The notes under the pieces were generated by a model, which saw nothing but the letters and a program-made list of their open reading frames with translations, was not told the origin of the DNA and searched no databases. DNA of 64,000 nucleotides, taken from assembly GCA_963920705.1 (NCBI GenBank), contig OY987240.1:4248926-4312925 (forward strand), written 5' to 3'. This document shows, piece by piece, positions 10,669 through 21,000 of this stretch. The stretch comes from Odiellus spinosus (taxonomy: Eukaryota > Arthropoda > Arachnida > Opiliones > Phalangiidae). Positions within the stretch are counted from its first letter, which is position 1; each line of letters opens with the position of its first letter. Both the position numbers and the translations under genes were made by a program.

Positions 10669-11043
10669 ATCTATATGTCAGGGTCTTTCGTTCTATTTAA
10701 CATGTAATCTAACTATAGTTAAAATATTTAAAGAGCGTTTCAAAACTCGGGCTTATATAAAAAGTATATATTACCCTAAAAAACTTAATTACTTTTTACA
10801 AGGACGTGTATCATATTGAAAATATTAGATCCTCTAGGGCATAAATATATTCAACTTATTTTACAATAAAAGTATTCAAGGCATTAAGAAAAGAGTTTCT
10901 TATATGATAATTAAACTAAGTTGGGAAATGTTTAATATAGTTAATATGCACGTGTTCATACATTAAAAAAATGAATTTCTTAAGAAAAAACTCGAATATA
11001 ACTATATAACTAGATAATATAAAATAACCTTGAGTTAATCTAG
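10669..11043. other. AT-rich intergenic stretch
   Basis: No ORF of note. It contains short direct repeats around ACTATATAAC/ACTAGATAAT and leads into the TATA box at 11044. Confidence 0.5.
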
Positions 11044-11080
11044 TATATAAAGCCGCCTAATTTCTACAAAATACTCATTC
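11044..11080 (+). promoter_or_regulatory. TATA box and initiator for the spliced acidic gene
   Basis: TATATAA at 11044-11050 is followed by an initiator-like TCATTC (11075-11080), whose A lies 33 bp downstream of the first T. This is the metazoan core-promoter spacing. The ATG of the spliced gene is at 11132. Confidence 0.65.
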
Positions 11081-11131
11081 TATTCAACGAAAAGATTATA
11101 TACGAATCTGTTATTTTAAAACTAATTGAAA

Positions 11132-11492
11132 ATGTGCCGTCAGGAGAATCTCGAACAAATGTAAGTATTTTTATAATTTTATTTTCAAGTGTTATCCGAA
11201 TTAAATTAACTATATAACGTAGTTGGGGGTACGAACAAGACTGGCCGGAGGGAGTACTAGCGGCTCATCAGCAGGCTCTTATAGACAGAGAGATGGAAGA
11301 GGAGATAGAGGCCGAACTTCAAAATGAAAATGCGGCGTAAATAACATAAACCGGATTTTAAAGGGAAACTGTTAATTTTTTCTATTTGTTTTTAGGTTGG
11401 CAGCCGCTGCGGAAGAGGGGTACGACTCGGATGACACGATACCCCTCGAAAAGGAGGATTTAGAAGAAAGGGAAGGGTATTATGAAGATTAG
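11132..11492 (+). CDS. Spliced small acidic protein (three exons, about 79 aa)
   Basis: Exons 11132-11160, 11223-11336 and 11396-11492 are joined by introns of 62 bp (11161-11222, GTAAGT...CGTAG) and 59 bp (11337-11395, GTAAAT...TTTTTAG). Splicing keeps one frame of 79 codons plus a TAG stop. Without splicing every piece hits a stop quickly. The product is strongly acidic, with a Glu-rich helix in the middle, an Ala run across the second junction and a C-terminal stretch with YDSDDT and several Glu. A TATA box and initiator lie 55-90 bp upstream. No family is recognised; small acidic, spliced early proteins in small DNA viruses are often regulators, but that is only an analogy. RNA evidence would settle the introns. 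Confidence 0.72.
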
Positions 11493-11541
11493 GATCAAAA
11501 CCCTCTTGATAATATCAGGTATTTAAATTGTTATTATGGTT

Positions 11542-12123
11542 TTAAGGGTTTGGGGTCTTATGGACTGTTATGACTGGGTTTGACAGGATATAATAGGCGT
11601 AATGTATCGAAGATTCCCGTGTACATTTAGCTTTCCCTATTCTATGCATGGAGCATGGGTTTAAGGCAAATTCCAGTTTTGGGCAGTCCCACGCATTTAA
11701 ATCAAAAGTTTCCTTTTGAAATAACTGGCTAACAATGATTTTTTTATCGTGACCTTTCACGTAAATTCGATTATAGTTTTGAAACTGAACATCGTTGCAA
11801 TGAGCGTACAGACGCTCATAACCCGTCATACCCCGGCTCCAACCGATACCTAACATGTTATGTATAACATAATTGTTACTAGCTCTAACCTTAGAAGGTA
11901 TCTCGGTTGCCGCATAGGGCGGCCTATACGTTGCTAGAAGAAGGGGTTTTGGTTGGTATTTTGCATAACCAACTGGGTCGAATTTAACCACGCTCATTTC
12001 TTTAACTACATATTCCGGTTCCAACTTACTACGATGAGAGTTAAACATCGGTTTTCCGCGCAGATACATAATGTCCACAATCAAAGATTTTTCCATTGAA
12101 GCTAAAATTAGAAAAATTAACAT
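11542..12123 (-). CDS. Conserved hypothetical protein, 'IVD...VVKEM' TE/virus family
   Basis: 193 aa from ATG 12123, or about 184 aa from the second ATG. The second ATG is preceded by CTAATTTTAG, which would be a good 3' splice site. N-terminal SLIVDI...EYVVKEMSVV is followed by RPPY, a central NMLGIGWSRGMTGYERL, then IYVKGHDKKIIVSQLF, and a Cys/His tail (CSMHRIGKAKC). This order (IVD, FIVKE, LxWxxG, YVKGxEK, CxxH) is the pattern of an uncharacterised family abundant in insect mobile elements. An RNase H-like or exonuclease fold has been suspected for such proteins, but I cannot confirm it. The frame is intact. Confidence 0.6.
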   Translation of the reverse strand: MLIFLILASMEKSLIVDIMYLRGKPMFNSHRSKLEPEYVVKEMSVVKFDPVGYAKYQPKPLLLATYRPPYAATEIPSKVRASNNYVIHNMLGIGWSRGMTGYERLYAHCNDVQFQNYNRIYVKGHDKKIIVSQLFQKETFDLNAWDCPKLEFALNPCSMHRIGKAKCTRESSIHYAYYILSNPVITVHKTPNP

Positions 12124-13080
12124 TAAAATTATGTTTCTTCCAGATTACCTGAAAATCCCACCTGCTCTTTCTGTCAATCGGTCGAATTAAACTACGAGAT
12201 TCTTATCCGGACCTTTCCATATTTAGTTTACTATTGATTGAATCCCGAATGCCGCTTTCACGAACTTCTTGTCGCTATGGTTATCCAGTCTCCCGGCGAG
12301 CCTTTTTTTATCAATTTAAATGTTCTGGATAACGATAGCGATTATAATCTCGCGATTACTTTCCATTTTCCTTGGTACCTCTAAATTTATATCCTATATA
12401 ACTATCCATTATTACTAACCCTTTCTAGCTTTTTAGCTTTGACATTTAACTATACATTTCTAGCTTTTTCTTTTTATTTTTAATTAACTAACCATTAATG
12501 TTAGCTTTCACGTTTCAAAAATAACTTATTACCCATCTATAACTTTTATATCTATTTAGCTAGGGTTTAATTCTATTTAATTTGCATGCTGCTTTTTTTT
12601 TCCGTGACTCGTAGTTTAAATAAATCGACACCTCCCAGACTCTATCCTCATCTCCGGCCGCCAATGGCATAAAACACGCTTGTCAGGAATTGGAACAAAA
12701 CTAGCAAAGGCAAGCCTTGTACCTCATAACACCTTCATCATTTAGCGCCGCAGCTGTTGGGCGCATTGACTCTATCCCAAGCAAATATTCATGCGTGGTT
12801 AAACCTCAGAGAAATCACAATCTTAGTAAATTGATACTATAGTCTAATAAAATATACTTCTGTATACACTAGAAATGGATTTCTGTCTATCCTAGTATAG
12901 TAAAATGGTCTTTTCTCTCACATGTATTGTATCTATACTAAAATAAACTAATGGCCTTGGTCTATGGTCTTTCTCTATCCTAGACTAGTAAAATGAACTT
13001 TCTCTAGCCTAGAATAGCAAATAAACTTATGTTGATCCATTTGAGATCTCATGTACATTATATACTCTTGATAATACTAC
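12124..13080. other. Non-coding stretch
   Basis: No credible ORF. There are short AT-rich words such as TAGCTTTT/CATTTAACTATACATTTCTAGC repeated near 12424-12475, and TAGTATAGTAAAATGG-type repeats at 12880-13020. Confidence 0.5.
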
Positions 13081-13085
13081 AATAA

Positions 13086-14180
13086 CAAGTTGGGAAACCA
13101 AAATAATACCTCCCCGACAACCACGTGATGTTAACTAACCTAACCTTACCTAAAATATTAAAATTTATGGCATTTGTGGAAGACGAAGATTGAAAGCAAA
13201 AAGAAATATCTCAATTAAATACTAAATATATTTAACCAATAATTCAGATCAAAAATATACTTCTTATCAAGATAAATTTGAATGCAAAAGAATCAAACTT
13301 AATTCAAAATAAAATTTTGAGAACCAGAGTCGGAAAAAAATTTGCTGAATAATGAATTAATTTTAATATAAATGCGTATCGAGTAAAATAAGCAAGGTCA
13401 AGGTTCTTATTTTAAAACCATATAATAATTTTGAAGGCTCTAGAGTATTTGCAGACCAAGTAACGCCAATAGGTAAAATATTATATCACATTGAACCTAT
13501 ATGCATTTCTTCAGTATACCAACACAACCCTAAATAATTCTCTACTTAAAACCAAACCTAACTAGAGAAAAAAAGGAAAATAAATAAGATATAACCACAT
13601 AGATTTCAAGATAAATAATCCAGTCCATAATTCAGTATTAAAACAAAAAAATCAGAATTAAGACAACTGAAATTAGCAATCTTTGGTAATATGTAATATA
13701 GCCCTTACACGAACAATTTAAGTAAAGCAAATTATCAAATAAACGCCAAATAAGTCAATTAATTAAAATGAAAAATATTAATCTTACCACTACCAAATAG
13801 CGGGCAGAAAACACAGACATCAAGATAACATTAGCAAAATAAATTTTCAACACCGGTAATCCTGAGAACTAGATTCTACAAAATCTTCCTGAATAATAAA
13901 TTTATTTTAATCCAAAAAATATAAAATCTTAAAAAAATATCTATACAAATAACATATTGATAAACCAATTAAAATTAGATGCGAAAAACATTTAATCTCG
14001 ATATGAGATTAAATACACAAGGTCAAGGTTCTTCTTTTAAAACCATATCAGAATTTTGACGGTTGTAGAGTATTTGTAGACCAAGTAACGTGAAAAGGCA
14101 AAATGTTATATCACATTGAACCTATACATGGCTTCAGTATACAACACAAGTTGTGAAACAAACGTTATTTTACGTCACTA
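13086..14180. repeat. Diverged repeat unit inside the Polinton
   Basis: The blocks at 13310-13512 and 13865-14142 are about 80% alike (AAGGTCAAGGTTCTT...TATCACATTGAACCTATA). Both unit starts share an ACAAGTTGxGAAACAAA word at 13086 and 14149. The 90 bp at 13090-13175 also match 40517-40597, just outside the second Polinton-type end. So this is probably a non-autonomous repeat that landed inside the viral element. No coding capacity. Confidence 0.55.
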
Positions 14181-15530
14181 CACACTAGCTAAAACGTCAC
14201 CGAAAATAAACGACAGTAGGCATTAACAAAAAAAAAAAATCATTTGTAATGTCCATGTATACATGCCATATAACCATCTCTATATCCCTGTGAACGCGCC
14301 TTTATCTCTTATCTAAATTATGTTGTTTCTATCTTGCACACCCGTGTAAACGGACCTTTATTTTGATTCTTCAATCCACCCCAAGTTTGAAGCAAGCCTA
14401 AGCCTATACTACCCGTTATACCTTTACTTTTTTGACTAACTGATATATATGGAAAATAGCTTAGCGCATGCTGCCAGCTCAAGCTGGTTTTAAACGGTCA
14501 CATTTCTTTAAATTTTTGCACAATTTCTTAAATATCTTCTAAACTATCTCAAATTTTAAATTGATTTTTCAGCTTCGTTATTAATTAGATTCAGTTAAAC
14601 AATATTATTATATTAAATTAAAATTTAAATGCATTATACGCTTCAATTCACTAAAAGATATCGCGGCATAAGGCCAAAATAGTTTGGGCAGGGAAAAGGG
14701 GTATATATAGCTTTCGCTAACCTTTATTCATCGAGCGAGTAACCGAGAAGAGTTGGGGAAAACCTCCCCTTCTCAACGTCTAGACGTTTATCGTAACCCT
14801 AGGCATTCGGTAACTGCACCACAAAGACCCGTAGAGGGAGGAGATGAGTGGAAGGTTGATGTGGACTATATTAGTGAGGGACGCCTCGCTAATATGGCCC
14901 GCTGAGATCGGACACTTGAGGTTGGACCTTGGTGTAGGGATGGTCGGAGGTGATTGTAACAATGGGAGACGTCCCATTGCGTATAATCGCTTTCTACTGT
15001 CCAGCATCGAGGTTTGACCGTAAAGTGGATGGTGAAAGGCGATAATATGCAATTGGAGACGTCCTGTTGCATATAATTGAACGATAAGCTGGCATGATTA
15101 CGTCTCTAGACTTTTTGCTCCACGAGCTAGGTCACGTGATTTCCGCTTACACAGGATATCCGCTTACACAGGAAGTGACACACACACACACAGACACGAC
15201 CAGTGTAAAACCTCCCCCTGAACTAAAGTTCAGTCGGGGAGGTAAAAATATTTTTCTCACTCATTATGACTTTTATTTCATGTAATTTAAATTTCTATCA
15301 TTTATAGATCTGCTTTTAAGTAACTATAACACTCTTGGTTGACGTACTAATACAACATTGGTCCGGATAAGGTTAGATCTAGAGTTATATTTATATTATT
15401 AATGCTATAGACAGCTTTAAAGGGCTCATAAAACTATAACCGTAGACTATTTTCATAATGCAAAAACTGAAACTTACCAGCAGAAAAAGACATGGTACTT
15501 CTTGTTGTTGAGTGACGGTGAAAAAAGAAA
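14181..15530. other. Non-coding stretch with small palindromes
   Basis: It holds AACGTCTAGACGTT (about 14776), CAATGGGAGACGTCCCATTG (14960-14979) and a diverged copy of the last at 15050-15069. Inverted CCTCCCC/GGGGAGG words bracket 14760-15242. Overlapping short frames here are not convincing genes. Confidence 0.5.
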
Positions 15531-15649
15531 ACTTTGAGTTGTAAGTTTAATCAAACTGGATATCTTTCCAATGATTACGAAAGCCTTTTATACTCATTTT
15601 CAGGGTTAAAACTGAAGGAGTTTACCTCGTGGACAAAAGTGTCTAACAT

Positions 15650-15935
15650 TGAAATAGCCAATCAGAAGTTAGATTACACGTGCACTTTGCCTGTATCAAA
15701 GCTAAATCCTATCTTTTATGAATTAACCAATCAAAAACTAATTTTACACGTGCCAACTAGTTTTTCAAGACTTATAAAATTTTATGGACCAATCAAAAAA
15801 TTAGAAAAGTTAATTACCTAACTAGTTACTTATATTCTAACTTCGCCCAAATTACCATATTTTAAACGGAATATCGTGAACTTCACCCATCTCAGGGATT
15901 TTCAAAACCACACCCAGATGAGTATATAAAGACGG
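15650..15935 (+). promoter_or_regulatory. Upstream promoter: CCAAT/E-box modules and TATA box
   Basis: CCAATCA occurs at 15658-15664, 15727-15733 and 15789-15795. The first two are each followed 19-20 bp later by CACGTG (15677-15682, 15747-15752), giving a duplicated module with a 69-bp period. A TATATAAA box at 15923-15930 lies 92 bp before the ATG at 16015. This is the best-defined promoter in the element and would drive the 16015-polymerase block. Confidence 0.6.
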
Positions 15936-16014
15936 GAAATTCAGGCAAACCTCACAAACGTTTCCAGCTCTCATCTCTTCAAGTCTCCACAACCTTAAAG
16001 TGATCCTGTAACTC

Positions 16015-16452
16015 ATGACTGCTAATTCATCATCGAATAAACGCAAGGTAACCGACTTCTTTGATTCTTTACCTGATCTCTCATATAATTTGGATTGGAA
16101 AGATGAATTAATATCGCATATTAATACAGTTAAAGAAGGAAGTACTATTCAAAATCAAGGCGGCCTAGTTCCAAAATACGACGTCAAAGAAGACTCGGCC
16201 TCTTACTCTATAAGTTTACCCGCTCAAGTCGGAGATTACTACATTGATATCCAAATTTACGACTACAACAAGATTAAGAATTTACCAGCCAATGAAATTT
16301 GGATGGCCGATGGTCGAAGACTACGTTTCTTTGCCCAAGAGAACAGCAAGGAGTGTAAACTGATAAACTCTATTGTCACCCAAATTGCTAAAGATATGAG
16401 GGAGAATCCGAATAAGTCCATCAGTCCAGCGAACAAAAGGGTCAAAAAGTAA
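16015..16452 (+). CDS. 145-aa protein with basic ends, unknown
   Basis: ATG 16015 is the first after the TATA box. The N-terminus is Ser-rich, then NKRKVTDFF: a basic patch followed by a short motif that resembles a degenerate PCNA-interaction box without its Gln. The middle looks beta-rich (DYYIDIQIYDY; DGRRLRFFA), and the C-terminus ends in KRVKK. Basic patches at both ends suggest a nuclear or nucleic-acid-binding role, as inference only. The next gene starts 75 bp downstream, so the two may share a transcript with the polymerase. Family not recognised. Confidence 0.6.
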   Translation: MTANSSSNKRKVTDFFDSLPDLSYNLDWKDELISHINTVKEGSTIQNQGGLVPKYDVKEDSASYSISLPAQVGDYYIDIQIYDYNKIKNLPANEIWMADGRRLRFFAQENSKECKLINSIVTQIAKDMRENPNKSISPANKRVKK

Positions 16453-16526
16453 GTCAATGACTTTTCAATTTCTAGCCCGGTTTACGACTTCGAAACGAAT
16501 TACGGCCTTGCTCTTAAAAGCAAAGT

Positions 16527-17384
16527 ATGAACCCACCAAGTTTGGTTATAACGGCGCTGAATTCGGTCTTAATTTATGGTCAATCACGTTTATTCTTCAT
16601 GTTAAAATTCAACAAAAACCTCGTCAAAGCCATTTACAAAAAACATTATAATTTTTGCAAGTACTTAACTTTGTTGGAAAATTTGGAATGGATTGAAAGG
16701 TACCCTGATAATATTACAAGAAGGTACTATTATAATGGGTTCTATATATGGAAAGTTAAATGCTTCAAATCCATTACAATCAATCACCTATGGATGGAGG
16801 AATATGACTTTTGGCGATTCTTTCCAAGCCCGAACGACGAAATGAGTCGTTTAAATACCTTATCTCTCAAACATTGGAAAGTCGAAGGATTTCCGAGTTA
16901 TATTAACGGGCATTTTTTTGAGGATGAGAAATTGGTGGAATACGTTCTGCATAGTCTCAATAAACAACTTACAGAAAAATACCAATCTCTAATAAATGAA
17001 TATAACTTTAATGAACAATATAGTAGTTATTTAGGTGACGGGTGGTGGTATGTCCTCGACAAAGATAGTAAGCGTGAAAATCTCGATGTAAGTGATCTCG
17101 AAGTAGATTTTATGTCCCAGAGTTTCAAGTTTTCCTACGACTATATGATTTTTACGAGATTCATTAAGGGATACATTTCTTGCATTTTTAATCTCTTAAC
17201 TCTACAAGTTCCTGATTGCTCGCATTTATCAGGCTTTGTCTCGTATACGGAAGAAGAATCAATGAACTTTACATATGAAGTCTTGGAACAAAGAAAGAAA
17301 AGATCATTAAAAAAAAGCCCCTTACGTATATTTCCGGGTTTATCGACTTTGGAGGTTGACATTTTATTGGCCCATCGCCGTTAA
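16527..17384 (+). CDS. 285-aa unknown protein
   Basis: Intact frame from ATG 16527 to TAA 17384. It is rich in aromatic residues (Trp, Tyr, Phe), with a basic N-terminal third, a middle DGWWYVLDKDSKRENLDVSDLEVDF and a C-terminal KKRSLKKSP basic patch. There is no signal peptide and no clear transmembrane segment beyond a short hydrophobic run near SCIFNLLTLQV. It lies between the 145-aa gene and the polymerase, 38 bp before the polymerase ATG. I do not recognise the family. Full length and no stops argue for a real gene. Confidence 0.6.
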   Translation: MNPPSLVITALNSVLIYGQSRLFFMLKFNKNLVKAIYKKHYNFCKYLTLLENLEWIERYPDNITRRYYYNGFYIWKVKCFKSITINHLWMEEYDFWRFFPSPNDEMSRLNTLSLKHWKVEGFPSYINGHFFEDEKLVEYVLHSLNKQLTEKYQSLINEYNFNEQYSSYLGDGWWYVLDKDSKRENLDVSDLEVDFMSQSFKFSYDYMIFTRFIKGYISCIFNLLTLQVPDCSHLSGFVSYTEEESMNFTYEVLEQRKKRSLKKSPLRIFPGLSTLEVDILLAHRR

Positions 17385-17422
17385 AAGCGAGCCGCGTTTT
17401 AACTTTCAAAACATTTCGAGTC

Positions 17423-18154
17423 ATGAGTAGCCAAGAATCGGACAGCGATCAGGATGAACAGCCATTAGATTTAAGTTTAAAAAGCAACCCAAAACAATTT
17501 TATTCTATTGATAAAATTTTAGCTAAACACTCGCGGAAATACAAATGTCAGCAGATAGAAGGTAAGGTGCGATTCAAAAATTTGGATCAAATTAAACTGA
17601 CTGAAATTCACGAAACTTTTGTCAGTATTATAAACTCTTTACTGTACGAATTGTTACGGGACTACCAAGGGTACAATCGAGTACGTTTCTGTATTCGCTC
17701 GGATGAATTGGATAGCCCGATTAACCTGGCCTTTATGAACATAAATGACCTAACAGCCGAAAGAGTTATTCGAGCTATTAGTCAAGTAGCGCAATCGAAC
17801 CAAAATTTTCATCTTGAGAGTTCACTAACTTTTAACGTGGTTCTATTACAATGTGACGTCCCAGTTGGAACTCTCCAAAAAGGTTTGAATCGTCGAAATA
17901 TTGTCCCTTTTGATACGTTTATTAAAATCAATCCCAATTACATTTATCTGGAAAATGATGATCATTTATGTTTCGGACGAGCTTTGGCTATTGGTATCTT
18001 TTTAGCCGACCTCCGGGTCGAGAAAAGAAAGAACAAAGCCTTCAAACCGAGTAAAGACCAGACGTATTACTTAAGGGAACTTAAAGACAGTACGAAGGAT
18101 TTACAGAAACAAGAAGTTCTACGCTTATACCATAATGCCAAAATCGAACCAGGG
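17423..18154 (+). pseudogene. polB: DNA polymerase B, N-terminal segment (interrupted)
   Basis: First 244 codons of the protein-primed family B polymerase of the element. ATG 17423 lies 38 bp after the upstream gene. The first 20 residues are acidic and contain PLDLSLK (residues 14-20), a canonical CtBP-binding PxDLS motif. The remainder is the poorly conserved N-terminal domain with the LxFGRALAIGIFLAD and LYHNA blocks seen in adintovirus-type polymerases. The coding sequence breaks at about 18154, where a 1.56-kb transposon is inserted, and resumes at about 19713. Open sequence beyond 18155 is transposon. Confidence 0.85.
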
Positions 18155-19712
18155 AGTCTATTCTCTAACTTCATTCGGATCGAAAGCTGCTCGAATCATT
18201 CGGAATTCGGGTTGTCTGGGCCAAAAATACAAATAAGCGTATTCTGTAGGGTTCGAATGCGAATCATTCGGTTCGGGTTGATTCGAACCATTCGGCGGCC
18301 GATAGAGCCGTCCGAATCAAGTTTCCTCTCTTTTTGAGTGTTTTCCCCCTTTCTTTCAGCCCCGTTTCTCCTCGTCTCAAGGTGTTTGTACGTAAAATTT
18401 AACCGCCATGTTTCATCAACTACAAATCAAAATAATCAAATTTGCGGCAATAAAAAACTACCCGTGGTCAATTAAGTAATTAGAATTGTATCCTAAACGT
18501 GTCGATTGCGTGGGGGCCCATATATTTACGTTTATCTTAGATTTTTCGGTTGAATAGGTAAGGTTAACGAGTCAATGTTTTTAGGCCTTGGTTGATAATA
18601 CCCGGCTCCGTCCCAAGGTTGGTAGAGTCTAGAGATATTCGCTGGCTCCGTCCGACGGTCCGAGGCTCTTGCCAATATTTTTCAATTTGACCGTCGAATT
18701 TTGACGGAGCTTCGAGAATTTGGACCCGGGCGGCTACCAATATTTTAAGCGTAAACGTATACCAACTTGCCGGCGATTTTTTTTTTTTTTTTTTTTTGTT
18801 AGTCAATAATTATACGCTTTTCGCTAAATGATTGTATTTATTTTAAATTAAATCAAATCATTTTAAGTTTAACTGTAGATGATTGCATTTATTTTAAATT
18901 AAATAACATAAAAGTTTAACGCTAGATGATTGCATTTATTTTAAATTAAATAACATAAAAGTTTAACGCTAGATGATTGAATTTATTTTATATTGATATT
19001 AAATCTAATAATTAAAAGTCTAGTACGCTAGATGATCGTATTTAAATTAAATTAATATTAAATCTTATGATTTGGAGCATTACTCTGAATTATTGTTTTA
19101 TTGCGTATCAAATTTATTTCATGAAAGGATTCTTCTAGATAAATACCAACGATTGGTATTTTTATTGCCATCTAAATTTAAATTAAAATGGTTATTTAAA
19201 ACAATGGTATTATGAAAACCATATAAACTACATAAGTCTGAAATTACCATTTTATTTAATCGTTTATTGAATGAAGAATCATTATTCCTATACTAACCCT
19301 TAATTTCAAATAAGTTTACACTCTCAGTTTCATTAAATTTAAAAAATAAAAATAACTAAGAGGCATATTCATAATTTGATCAATATAATAATGCTAAATT
19401 TCCCAAGAAATCAAACACATTTGATCGAGTTGAATAATGTCCCAAAAATATTATTTTAAAAATCTAAATATTTTTAAATATTCCCGCCCGAATTCTGACC
19501 AATAAGAGACAAATAATACCTCGCGATCTCCTACTTTCTCCACCTAAAAATGACGTACACTATGATTCGGATTCGGGCTCGAAGGGATCCGAATCACCAT
19601 TCGAATAAGGGTTAGAGAATAGGCTTTTTTGTACCCAACCCGAATGAAGGCGATGCGAATGATTCGAACTCTCCGAATTCGAATGCTTTGGATTTTTTTA
19701 GAGAATAGCCTC
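18155..19712. mobile_element. Non-autonomous transposon nested in polB
   Basis: About 1.56 kb. The ends carry the inverted words CTATTCTCTAA (18158-18168) and TTAGAGAATAG (19699-19709) and many subterminal TTCGAATCATTCGG-type motifs in both orientations. Six-base flanks CCAGGG and CCTGGG match at five positions and could be a decayed duplication. Polymerase coding blocks stop and restart at these edges in the same frame order. There is no transposase inside. The superfamily is uncertain, and the exact borders may move by several bases. Confidence 0.7.
18820..19050 (+). repeat. Tandem repeat, about 47-bp unit, four to five copies
   Basis: The unit TTTAACGCTAGATGATTGCA plus TTTATTTTAAATTAAAT is repeated, with decay toward both sides. 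It sits inside the 1.56-kb nested transposon, after a T-run at 18779-18797. Confidence 0.75.
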
Positions 19713-20433
19713 CCTGGGGCCGTTAACTTGAAAAGTATCGAAAAATTCCAACACTTTCTGGTCGACTATCAAATTGTCATTATTCGATTAGAAAATATTA
19801 ATGAATTTTATTTTCGCGGTCCCTGGCGTGAAAAACAAATTTTTATGGTCCTTGTAAACGATCACGTGCATATATTGAAGGATTATCATTGTCTGAAGGG
19901 TGGGTCATCCTATTGTCCCAAATGCTTAAATATTTTTACACGCTATAGTCGTCTTAAAGAACACGATTGTGAGACGCGTGTGAAATGTACTAGATGTCGT
20001 ACGCTAAACGTTTTCCACGAGGATTTTTACATTCCGTTACAGAGATGTCGCGACTGTGGGCGTTACTTTAGAGGTCCAGATTGCTTCAATTTACATTTAG
20101 CTAACGGCACATGTAAAAATTTTAAACGTTGCGTAAAATGCGGATTAGAATTGAAAGACAATCACGAATGTTCGAGACCCTGTAAAAATTGTCGGAGAAA
20201 ACACGAAAAAAACCGTTGTTACGTCATGCCTTTGGATACCAAGTACGAAAAGAGACGTTATTGTTATTTTGACACTGAGACTGTGACCAAAAATAACGAA
20301 CATGTCCCAGTTCTGTTGGTTAGCGCCATGGAAAATGAAGAAGACGGAGAATACACCTACAGTATTTTCCACGGGTTTGACTGCATTGACCAGTTTATGG
20401 CGTACCTCTTCCAAACGAAAGATACCTATATTC
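19713..20433 (+). pseudogene. polB: DNA polymerase B, zinc-finger and ExoI segment
   Basis: Continuation of the polymerase. After a conserved lead-in with IEKFQHFL comes a Cys/His-rich region with many CxxC pairs (19915-20220), the multi-zinc-finger insertion typical of adintovirus and Polinton polymerases. The exonuclease I motif YFDTET follows at about 20264-20281, with its Asp and Glu present. The segment ends where the P element is inserted, inside the direct repeat CCTATATTC (20425-20433). Confidence 0.9.
20425..20433 (+). repeat. Left target duplication of the P element
   Basis: CCTATATTC occurs at 20425-20433 and again at 24823-24831. P elements make 8-bp duplications; the ninth base may be shared by chance. 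Removing the insert would keep the polymerase frame. Confidence 0.85.
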
Positions 20434-20784
20434 CAAGGGGGGCGGATTCGCCGTATCGAGACGTTCGTCTCTCTGATTTTGGCCGAGAGAGAAAAACGCG
20501 GTGGGCGCTACGTCACAACCACTCGAGTCCTTTGGGGAGCTAGTAATTCTGGAGAGCTAATAAGAAATTTACGTTTGTCTGTCTGACAGCGATATTTTAA
20601 CCACTATATATTTAATTTGTTATATTTTTTTTATGTTATAATTAATTTCAATGGATAACTACATAAACTTGTGTGGCTATTTATTGATGTATATTTTTTT
20701 AAATAGGAAGAAACACATGGATATGACGAGTTAAGTTTTTATTGAATAAACGGTAACTTTGCTAAAGAGCTTTCGACCTAGTAG

Positions 20785-20816
20785 GGTCTTCTTCGGTCAT
20801 ATGACCGAAGAAGACC
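20785..20816. repeat. 32-bp perfect palindrome
   Basis: GGTCTTCTTCGGTCAT is followed at once by its reverse complement, with no spacer. It lies between the left P-element end and the transposase 3' end and could act as a hairpin terminator or simply be an inversion scar. Confidence 0.85.
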
Positions 20817-21000
20817 ATTTATATCTTACTTTTATAAAGGTTTAAAAAAATATCACTTTACCAAGGATTCAATTCATTTATGAATAAGTAATAATTTAAA
20901 AATTTAATTTGTAATAATTTTATTTCAAATAGGTTAGAAACTTAGACTTTTTCTTAAACATTGTTACAAATGAGATCATGGTAATATCTTTTATTCACAC

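Noticed and set aside
16450..16476. GTAAGT...TTTCTAG after the 145-aa gene as an intron
   Set aside because: Only 27 bp between donor and acceptor, too short for splicing, and joining does not extend into the next gene's frame convincingly.
18564..18806. Minus-strand 80-codon frame starting in a poly-Lys run
   Set aside because: The Lys run is a T-homopolymer read backwards inside a non-autonomous transposon.
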